From Saccoglossus kowalevskii (Eukaryota; Hemichordata; Enteropneusta; Harrimaniidae): a stretch of DNA of 15,085 bases. The notes under the pieces were generated by a model. It ran no database searches. It saw only the letters and a list, made by a program, of their open reading frames with translations, and had not been told where the DNA came from. Positions within the stretch are counted from its first letter, which is position 1, and every line of letters begins with the position of its first letter. The stretch is taken from positions 1,880-16,964 of the forward strand of contig NW_003129914.1 in the NCBI RefSeq assembly GCF_000003605.2, written 5' to 3'. A program made the translations under genes and the position numbers. Shown piece after piece: positions 7,808-15,085 of this stretch.

Positions 7808-9070
7808 ACTGTAAATAGCTCTCCTGTGATCAGAGCATGTATTATAAAGGTATAAGCTTTGCCTAATAAATGTAATTGCATGTAGGTCAATCCATCAATA
7901 AAATTGATCAAGATGTCTGAGAATCTATGACATACTGTATATGGAAACGCATGATTTTGATATGGGCATTTTGAAAAACATGCAAGGACACTATACTTGT
8001 AAACTAAGGGCACTAATGAGGCACTCTATGAATGAGGTATTTCTAGAGGTTGGGGTTTGTCTCGTCTGAAGTTGAATAATTTTTGCGTTGATTTACTTAT
8101 GGTTTTTTTTCCAATGCGACTTAATTTCACTTGTTTTTTTTAATTCTTGGTAATTAGTGTCATTAACGACGGAGTAGTAAAAACCGCAATTAACCTCAGT
8201 GCAGCAAATCGGGATAGATCTTCCTGACGCAATGGGCAAATTTCGCTATTTTCATTGATAAGTAAAATCTGCTAAATTAAACCTAAGTGAACATGTAAAG
8301 TAACAACAAATTGTTTCCTTGACAGATTCTTGAAATTAAATCATCAAAATAGTACAACTAAAAAGTCTGTACAACATACCTAGAACAGATAAACATAAAC
8401 ATCATAGTTTAATGTTCCTCCAGACTTTGAGCACTTGAAAGTAAGGGAACCAGCCCTTATATATGCCAAGGATTGAAATTTGTTTAATTGCTATCAAATT
8501 ATCACTCAAAAAAAATATTTCATTTGTGAGACGTGCTTTTTATTTGAGTAAGATAGAAACCATGCGAAAACAAATGTGAAACATCACTGTCTGCTCGAGA
8601 AGAAGACACTGGGAGTCGTGTGCAAAGAGATTGTTTACAAATTAGATCACATTGGAAGTGCTTTCGGTCACGTTGTGTAGCTTCAATGCATAAAATAGAA
8701 AATTTATATCTTGAATAAAACTGACAAACTTCCTTGCTGTTGCTGTCGGGTGTCTGCCTTATACATGGATTAAGTGTAGACGCGGGGATTCAGCTTTCCT
8801 TTTCTTTGCTCGTGGTGTCGCAATAGCGGTGAAGGTCAGTACTGGGTTGAACCGACAGCCATGGCCACTATATTTTGAAAGATCATAAATAATTTTTGAA
8901 CCTAATAGTAGTGATCACTGTGATTATTATATTATATTTCTTGCAAAGTCTGGAACGATACTGAAAAAAAATCGTCGATTTCCTTCTTTATTCATGCTTG
9001 AAAGTAGGCCGAAGTATCCGCAGGTGAATATGAGTATCCAGATAATAAGTTAGAATCGATCAGTTAACAC
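7808..9070. other. Intergenic stretch without recognisable genes
   Basis: Frames are short and unlike known proteins. The best minus-strand frame (7804-8013) has ordinary non-coding composition. There is an AATAAA on the plus strand at 8714-8719 with no gene upstream to use it. A locally GC-richer patch lies at 8735-8875. On its minus strand, a 50-codon frame without a start includes a basic, nuclear-signal-like stretch (PRAKKRKAES); I could not support it as an exon. Confidence 0.6.
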
Positions 9071-9079
9071 GAATTGTTC

Positions 9080-9400
9080 TGTTCTGATTCATCATTGCAA
9101 AACAATGGCCTGGAAATGGCCCAGCTTGAGGGAAACAGTATCGTGGAAAGAAAGAACAGTATCGGACCCGATACCCTTAAAAGACCTGATGAGAACACTG
9201 CAGAATCGCGGGCGAAACGAAAGTTATGCGGCTATAGTCTAAGTGACGCAGGCCCGAGGAGAACACTGTATCGATTTTGTCTATTGATGAATATGACGCA
9301 CAAAGTGAAATTGAACTTGCGTTCACGAAAATCTGAAAGAGTACTGCCTTTTCGTCAAACTGAAAAAATGGCTGCGTCTCTCTTGTAACTGCGCATGCAT
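9080..9400. promoter_or_regulatory. CpG-rich patch, possible promoter
   Basis: About twenty CpG dinucleotides are packed here, while the flanks are CpG-poor and AT-rich. At its right edge, aaaaaatggctgcg (9363-9376) resembles a YY1 site, and ctgcgcatgcat (9389-9400) resembles an NRF1 site (GCGCATGCGC) with changes in one half. Both motifs are common in broad animal promoters. Overlapping frames on both strands (9074-9388 plus, 9177-9521 minus) have no recognisable product. No first exon could be assigned, so direction is unknown. Confidence 0.3.
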
Positions 9401-9779
9401 GCTCCCCATACTCGCATACATTTGATGTTTTTAGTCGCTGTATCTGCTCAATAACATGATATAATAAATCATTATATACTAAGATTTGCAAATTTGCAGA
9501 ATATGTTATTGCAATATGCAAATTAGGCTACTCACCCTAGTCACATATTTGTTAAGAAACTTTAAAGACTCCAAGTTATAAATTAACAAGCCATGCATGA
9601 AACAGTCCCCGTTAGTTATCAAATTTAAGATAAATAGTTTTGTTTATAGTAATATGGCTGGAATATAACCATGTCAGGAATATGATTTTTTAACATTAAA
9701 ATTGACATTAATTTGTATCTGATCGTCAAATAAGTACTTGTCCTTATTGAGAGATATTGCTCTGGAACAGCATTCAAAA

Positions 9780-10500
9780 TCAGCCATTTTGAATACATGT
9801 ATTTATATAACGTGATGTATAGCGAATATATAAAATTTGAATATAATCAGTCAAAGCATTTCAGAGATATGGCTCTAGAAGGCCAATCATTAAAACAAAA
9901 TGGCCGCCAATCAGCCATTTTAAATCCAATCTGAAAAATAAAATGACGTGCATCAGGAACCCGTAATGTCTAATGTATGTACCAAGTTCGAACGAAATCC
10001 ATCCATAAATGCCAGAAATGCTTGATATTTGATGATTTTTTATCACAAAAATTACCACCATTCGGCCATTTTGAATAGGATGGTCAAACCAATATATCTG
10101 TTTATCTATGACATGATGTATAATGAATATTTAAAATTTGAATATAATCAGTCAAAACAAGTCTGAGATATGGGTCTAGAAGCCCATTCATTAAAACAAA
10201 ATGGCCGCCAGACAGCCATTTTGAATCCGATCTGAAAAATAAATGATGTGCATTAGGAACCTGTAATGTCTAATATATGTACCAAGTTTGAACGAAATCC
10301 ATCCATAAATGCCAGAAATGCTTGATATTTGATGATTTTTTTAGCACAAAAATAGCCACCAATTGGCCATTTTGAATAGGATCATCAAACCAATATATCT
10401 ATCTATGACATGATGTATAATGAATATTTAAAATTTGAACATAATCAGTGAAAGCAAGTCAGATGATATGGCACGAGAACCACATTCATTAAAACAAAAT
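9780..10500 (+). repeat. 300-bp B-A units of the array
   Basis: Two full A-anchor intervals of about 300 bp. The B half contains tatctatgacatgatgtata and gtctgagatatgg. The A half contains gtaccaagtttgaacgaaat and ccagaaatgcttgatatttg. The two halves share the aaaatggcc inverted repeat, so B and A are diverged forms of one ancestral monomer. Confidence 0.8.
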
Positions 10501-11098
10501 GGCCGCCAGTCGGCCATCTTGAATCAGATTGTAAAACAAAATGATGTGCATCAAGGTCTTATAAAGTCTAATGTATATACCAGGTTTGAACAAAATCCAT
10601 TTGTAAACAGCCGAGAAATGCTTGATTTTTAGGATTTTTTAACACAAAAATGGCCGCCATTCGGCCATCTTGAATCAGATTGTAAAACAAAATGATGTAC
10701 ATAAAGGTCTTATAATGTCTAATGTATATACCAAGTTTGAACAAAATCCATCTGTAAATAGCCAAGAAATGCTTGATTTTTAGGATTTTTTAACACAAAA
10801 ATGGCCACCATTTGGCCATCTTGAATCAGATTGTAAAACAAAATGATGCGCATCAAGGTCTTATGTCTAATGTATATACCAAGTTTGAACAAAATCCATC
10901 TGTAAACAGTCGAGAAATGCTTGATTTTGATGATTTTTAGCACAAAAATGGCTGCCATTCGGCCATCTTGAATTAGATCATGAAACAAAATGACGTGCAT
11001 CAAGATCTTATAATGTCTAATGTATATACTTAGTTTGAACAAAATCCATCTGTAAACAGCCGAGAAATGCTTGATTTTGATGATTTTTAGCACAAAAT
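10496..11098 (+). repeat. Tandem array of four type A monomers
   Basis: Four adjacent monomers begin at about 10496, 10647, 10797 and 10945, 148-151 bp apart, closely similar to each other. A fifth, diverged copy from 11094 leads into the tail. As 150 is divisible by three, a minus-strand frame encoding the same roughly 50-residue peptide over and over runs through here. Confidence 0.9.
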
Positions 11099-11249
11099 GG
11101 CCGCCATTCGACCATCTTGAATCAGATCATGAAACAAATTGCCGTGCATATGTATAATATCATGTATGATGTATGTGTGAAGTTTGATTGTGATTGGTCC
11201 AAGCATTTCGAAGAGACAGATACTGTGTCCGGGGACTAATTAATACAAT

Positions 11250-11445
11250 AATTGACTAATTAATATGCATGGAATTGCACCAAAACCTAATCAGCGCATC
11301 TACTCATCATATATTAGCTGTGTGCCAAATTTCATTTGAATTGAAATTGTAGATCTTGAGTTATCAGTGGAACAAATTTTAGTCACATAGTCACAGAGTC
11401 ACAGACACCGGCACCACATAAGCTCCGTTTCACGGGAGCTAAAAA
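11250..11445 (+). repeat. Tail of the repeat element with terminal hairpin
   Basis: A unique-looking tail follows the last monomer. It contains a short agtcaca repeat (about 11380-11404) and then agctcc (11421-11426) facing ggagct (11435-11440), which can form a six-base stem, then aaaaac. A short tandem plus hairpin plus A-rich end resembles the 3' end of a non-autonomous retroelement or a mobile-element terminus. I have not identified the family. Confidence 0.5.
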
Positions 11446-11595
11446 CTATACACTGGCAATATAGAGTCAAGACAAATAAGTGGAACCCATACAAAGTGAA
11501 AGAAAATTTATAAGTATTTTAGTAGTATGTTGATAAAAACCTACCAACTGCCTGCAGAGAAAGAGTACCCACCAACAGTGGATGGTAGTGTGCGT

Positions 11596-11760
11596 AACAA
11601 GCCATGCATGGCAGTCCCTGTTAGTTATCAAACTTAAGATATATAATTTTGTTTATAGTAATATAATTCAAACATAAACATGTCAGAGATATGGATCCAG
11701 CAACTGATTCTTCATTATGGTGATTTTTTAACACTGAAATGCTTGACATTCAATCCTCTT
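11596..11760 (+). repeat. Second copy of the repeat-element head
   Basis: The block from aacaagccatgcatg through gttagttatcaaa, ttaagat and ttttgtttatagtaatat matches 9585-9700 in direct orientation, 2011 bp apart, with small changes. The part after it (catgtcagagatatgg, gattttttaacac) resembles a type B monomer. It is a truncated second element. Confidence 0.8.
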
Positions 11761-12146
11761 GTACAACAGAATTCGAGCAAGTTGCCTCACCAACATACCT
11801 AGATTGGTATCTCATCCCGTTGCAACAATGCTCATTAGCTACATAGAGCACTTTGGATGCTGTTAAACAGAATTAGTTGCTCTACAATGGAGTCTTTGGC
11901 TTGACAAACACACACACATTAGAAAATTGACTTGCTTGCAGTCTCTTGCGATTCTGATGAAAAAATCTTGAAAATAGAATAAAAATTGTCTAAACGAACG
12001 CGAAAGTCCTGTGAGCACGAAATTCCAATTGAATGTTTAAAAACTATATTTAATATAAACAAATGTCGATCAGTAATACATCGTTATTGTAATATAAATA
12101 ATAACTAACTATTATCTATAGATAAACTAGTTCAGACTTTAGCTTA
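11761..12146. other. Intergenic stretch, nothing recognised
   Basis: AT-rich, with a short CA run near 11908-11920. No frame, RNA gene or longer repeat is supported. Confidence 0.6.
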
Positions 12147-13444
12147 CTAGAGTTCAGTGGATGGCCCTGGTGGCAACTGGGGTGCAACATTCGGTGTAAT
12201 TGGTTTGGTTACCAACTGGGTTTCAGTTGCAAGTGATGGTGGTGGAGATGTGTGGACAACATTGTGCACAGATGACTCCAGCCGGTGTGATGTGGCAGGC
12301 AAAAATGGAAATGGCACTAATGGATAAGTGAATTGTGATGCATCAAAAATATGTTCATATCCTGATGAAATATTGAAAATAGTGAGTGCCAGGTTGATAA
12401 TAAGGAGCAGTGAGGTAGCTGTATGGAAAGTTTATATGTGAAGGCGTGATGCCAGTCACACACGTGTTCGGGGAGTTACGGTTTCATGATACCGCAGATA
12501 TTGGTAATGTACTACATTCACTGGTGCTCAGTGTGGCAGTTGGATGTAGAGCAGCTGTTATCGCTGGTGTCACATCAACATGTTCGAGTGGGCAAGTGTC
12601 TACGTGTGCGGTTTCAGGAAATACTACATTACGTTGTTTTACCATTTCTATGACTGGGTTGGGAACTTTTGCACCAGGGCAGTAGTTGTCAGCTCTGTTG
12701 TGTTTACGATTGAAATTGTCTGTAATATTCACAAATGACTTGCTCATGACACTGACACTATTATTTTACCACTGTAGTATTTTTCCAAGATCGCTGCATC
12801 AGCTTTGATTATTGGCGTACGGGGTACATATTAACTATTTATTTCGGTTTGCATTCACCAGTGCTGTGTATATCCGTGAGTAGAATGATGTAGTGGTTTC
12901 ATAAGCAGTTTTTTTCACATCAAAACTGATGTTTTTTTTTATTTCAATAGTAATTTACCTACTGGTTCACTAGCCAATTGAACTTCTTCTTGCTGCTCCT
13001 AGACTGCACTGTTTTGCTGGAACGCACGCTGCATGGAAATGGACAGTTGCACTTGTCACGTTCAGGACTTCCGTACGTGTGACATTGTGTGCATTTTTCT
13101 CAACAAGCTTTCTCCTAGGTTTGTTGCATTAATGTTCCACAAGATCACCATGGTTTTGTTTGGCAACATTTAAAACGATAATTTGAATGGGGACTTGAAA
13201 TGATACTTACCCCATTCGACGTTTTCCTCATGCTCCCCACTGTAAGCCCATTCGTTTCCAGTGCAGCGTTTCTCATGTTTCTTTCGCCATGATCACAAGC
13301 TGATTGCTGGGAACGGAAAAGTCTTTTCGCACTGCTACCATTTCGTTGTTCACAGTACTATGATCATCACTGGGGGATGGACTAATCAGAATCTAAGTTT
13401 TGCATTCCAAATTTTGACCGCGGTGTCTGTAATTTGGCAACTGC
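12147..13444 (-). pseudogene. Degenerate spliced gene of unknown family
   Basis: Three coding-like blocks lie in order on the minus strand. Block 1 (13211-13444) reads over two frames (for example FSVPSNQLVIMAKE, then NAALETNGLTVGSMRKTSNG) to a strong GTAAGT donor at 13202-13210. A 96-bp intron-like gap ends CCTAG at 13115. Block 2 (12959-13114) has CTQCHTYGSPERDKCNC, a Cys cluster that looks metal-binding, followed by a basic KKKFNW stretch and a GTAAAT donor. Block 3 (about 12762-12147) reads 87 codons from an ATG at 12747, one TGA, 41 more codons, then a frameshift and 72 codons of Pro-rich C-terminus ending PPGPSTEL and TAG. At least one stop and several frameshifts mark it as broken. I do not recognise the family. 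Confidence 0.5.
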
Positions 13445-13589
13445 ATTGATAACCATTCGAAACCGTGTGGTTTAATGAATTTGTGACGTCTCTCATATAA
13501 AATCACGACTTACAAATTCTGTATAATATTTCATAAGAGATGTACTAAGTATCTATCGATCTCAAAAAACATTCCAGCGACATTCATCT

Positions 13590-14090
13590 GATTTTTGATT
13601 TTTTTTAGCACAAAAATGGATACTATTCGACCATTTTGAATTAGATTGTCAAACCAATAAATTTGTATACATTTATCTATGACATGATGTATAATAAATA
13701 TATAAATTAGAACATAATCAATCAAAGCATGTCTGAGATATGGCACTAGAACCGCATAATTTATAACAAAATGACCGCCAGTTGGTCATTTTAAATCCAA
13801 TCTGAAAAACAAAATGATGTGCATCAAGGTCCCATTATGTCCAATGTATGTAACCAAGTTTGAACAAAATCCATCTGTAAACGGCCAAGATTTGGTTCAG
13901 GAAAGCCAGAAAGTGCTTTATTTTGATGACTTTTCAGGACAAAAATGGTCGCCATTCAGCCATCTTGAATCAGATAGTGAAACATTATGCATGATGTACA
14001 AAATGTATGTGTGTAGATTGAATGTAATCAGTTGAGGCATGTCGAAGATACAAGTCCAGACGAACACATGCACGCACTGATGCATGCACA
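13590..14090 (+). repeat. Second copy of the 150-bp monomer array
   Basis: One B monomer (about 13613-13767), one A monomer (about 13768-13940, with the gaacaaaatccat anchor at 13862 and a roughly 20-bp insertion after it) and a terminal unit ending in gatgcatgcacagagttata. It has the same order and orientation as the larger array, but is more diverged and lacks the extra tandem copies. Confidence 0.85.
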
Positions 14091-14753
14091 GAGTTATATA
14101 TATTTCTTATATAGAGCACTCACTTGTATAATCCAACAAAAATATTGTACATTTTGAAGAGTTAAGGGTGGAAAATAAAACAGGTTATGAGTCAATTTGG
14201 TATCGCAGGTTACAATTATTTGCAGCAGGGATTACTTTAGATCATTCCCAACTGATCTCAGCAAGTGCAATTTTTTACATTTTCAGCTAAATTGGCAATA
14301 TGTAATTATTCATATAATATCAAATGTGGTACACATACATCATTAGAATATCTGAATACAACTTCAAATCTTAGTTTTTATATATCTTCAGAACCAATAC
14401 AAATGTGGATTACCCCATTTTAGCAACAAATATAAACTTGAAATATAAATTATTGATATTCTCTACCGTTCTTCAATTCACAAGAGCTCCTTCTATGGTA
14501 TAATTAATTGTGGTACATTTTTCTGGAAGTTTTTGTTAGAATGTGCAAAAAATCAAGACTGCATATTTTGCTCAACATTTTTATCACACAGAAAAATTAA
14601 TGTTGTAATGTATAAAATGTTTACGTTAATTTTTGTATGACATACACTGTAAAAGAATTAAGATACTAAATTATGTTGATATTGTATATGAATGAATAAA
14701 TGTTTCATAAACAGGTATTATTTTATGTATTTTTATAGATATTTAGATAACAA
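14091..14753. other. AT-rich spacer and RIOK2 3' flank
   Basis: Very AT-rich and without supported frames on either strand. The right end should hold the RIOK2 3' UTR on the minus strand. I find no canonical AATAAA on that strand close to the stop, so the polyadenylation site is not placed. Confidence 0.55.
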
Positions 14754-15085
14754 CTAAAACCAGAAATCAAAACTCTGCTTGATTGTATCTGAATGTTCTC
14801 TTCTCTTCTGTGTTGTTGCATTAGCTTCTCCCTTAGCAACCCGTCTCCTTCTGATTTGTTTTTGTTTCTTCTTCTCCAAACTTTTTTTAACTTTCTGTTT
14901 TATCAGATCATGACTGATACTCGTATTAGAGAATGTACTACTAACACTGTCACTGCTATGTGTGCGTGGTTTAATACACTCATCTCTGAATGGCTGATAT
15001 TGTTGGTTCATTTCTCCAAGTTTTTCAAGTCCCTCATCATCACCACCTTCTGCATCTTTATGTAAATCTGGGTCTGAATTACTGC
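14754..15085 (-). CDS. RIOK2: RIO kinase 2, C-terminal coding exon (partial)
   Basis: RIOK2 is an atypical kinase/ATPase that binds pre-40S ribosomal particles in the cytoplasm and supports final 18S rRNA maturation. The frame is open from the window edge to TAG at 14754-14756, giving 110 codons. An acidic, low-complexity stretch (DAEGGDDEGLEKLGE) is followed by a Ser-rich part. Then comes the conserved basic C-terminus: IKQKVKKSLEKKKQKQ, a run of four Arg, KGEAN, a QKRRE block, DTIKQ and a final aromatic FDFWF. This pattern matches the end of animal RIOK2 as I know it (KGEAN followed by a basic RRE stretch and a terminal FW). The kinase domain lies upstream, outside the window. The ATG at 15009-15011 is internal, because the frame continues above it. 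No splice acceptor is visible, so the exon starts beyond the edge. Confidence 0.85.
   Translation of the reverse strand, partial: SNSDPDLHKDAEGGDDEGLEKLGEMNQQYQPFRDECIKPRTHSSDSVSSTFSNTSISHDLIKQKVKKSLEKKKQKQIRRRRVAKGEANATTQKRREHSDTIKQSFDFWF

Larger units (their letters stand above)
9585..11445 (+). repeat. Dispersed repeat element built of tandem ~150-bp monomers
   Basis: The element starts with a head (aacaagccatgcatg, 9585-9760) that recurs at 11596. It continues as an array of two related monomer types and ends with a tail and hairpin. Type A carries the gaacaaaatccat anchor; aligned anchors start at 9991, 10291, 10589, 10740, 10888 and 11038. Spacing is about 300 bp in the first part (alternating A and B monomers) and 148-151 bp in the second (A monomers only). 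Each unit contains an inverted repeat of the form aaaatggcc-N7-ggccatttt. Another copy of A and B lies at 13590-14090 in the same orientation. No protein is encoded convincingly. Confidence 0.88.

Noticed and set aside
7804-8013. Minus-strand 69-codon frame
   Set aside because: No family features; the length is expected by chance.
8759-8880. Minus-strand frame with a basic PRAKKRKAES stretch, possible exon
   Set aside because: It has no start codon and no convincing splice sites. The nearby ATG in a good context is in another frame and stops after eight codons.
9074-9521. Overlapping frames of 104 and 114 codons on opposite strands
   Set aside because: Neither resembles a known protein, and both can be explained by the local rise in GC content and fewer stop codons.
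9861-11093. Minus-strand frames at 9861-10061, 10568-10765 and 10719-11093, and the frame at 13531-13746, as protein genes
   Set aside because: They are the same ~50-residue translation of the 150-bp monomer, kept open by the repeat length. They vary with each monomer and have no independent support.
14793-15065. Plus-strand 90-codon frame at the right edge
   Set aside because: It is antisense to the RIOK2 exon, which has clear family motifs.
1-15085. CRISPR-like arrays or bacterial operons
   Set aside because: Spliced genes, animal protein families and repeat types show this is animal DNA. The tandem arrays have no unique spacers.

Overview
This is a window of nuclear DNA from an animal, almost certainly an invertebrate. 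The genes have GT-AG introns, the DNA is AT-rich, most of it is non-coding, and transposon and satellite debris is abundant. I cannot place the species. Only two genes look intact, and both are cut by the window edges: the 3' part of a Cys-loop anion channel (glycine-receptor-like) on the plus strand at 288-2662, and the last coding exon of the ribosome-assembly kinase RIOK2 on the minus strand at 14754-15085.

Layout. 1-287: intron. 288-2662: five channel exons; the last intron carries a 63-bp minisatellite. 2663-3279: 3' flank. 3280-7121: an old Ty3/Gypsy LTR retrotransposon on the minus strand, with both LTRs, a near-perfect 5-bp target duplication, a polypurine tract and a candidate primer-binding site. 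It holds recognisable but broken gag, protease, reverse transcriptase and integrase, and nearly all of RNase H is deleted. 7127-7807: a cysteine-rich plus-strand reading frame with only four internal stops; its frame continues in phase on the other side of the retrotransposon, so the element probably landed in an already decaying gene or transposon ORF. 7808-9070: no gene seen. 9080-9400: a CpG-rich patch, possibly a promoter. 9585-11445: a repeat element made of about 150-bp monomers, partly organised as 300-bp two-monomer units, with a distinctive tail ending in a small hairpin. 11596-11760: a second copy of the element's head. 12147-13444: a degenerate, apparently spliced minus-strand gene of unknown family. 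13590-14090: a second, shorter copy of the monomer array. 14091-14753: AT-rich spacer up to RIOK2.

The genes do not form a functional unit. The channel acts at the plasma membrane and RIOK2 in late 40S maturation, and the rest is transposon, satellite and gene decay. I found no convincing new biological system. The most useful leads are the two unidentified decayed genes, the monomer-based repeat family with an inverted repeat in each unit, and the altered agonist-binding loop of the channel.
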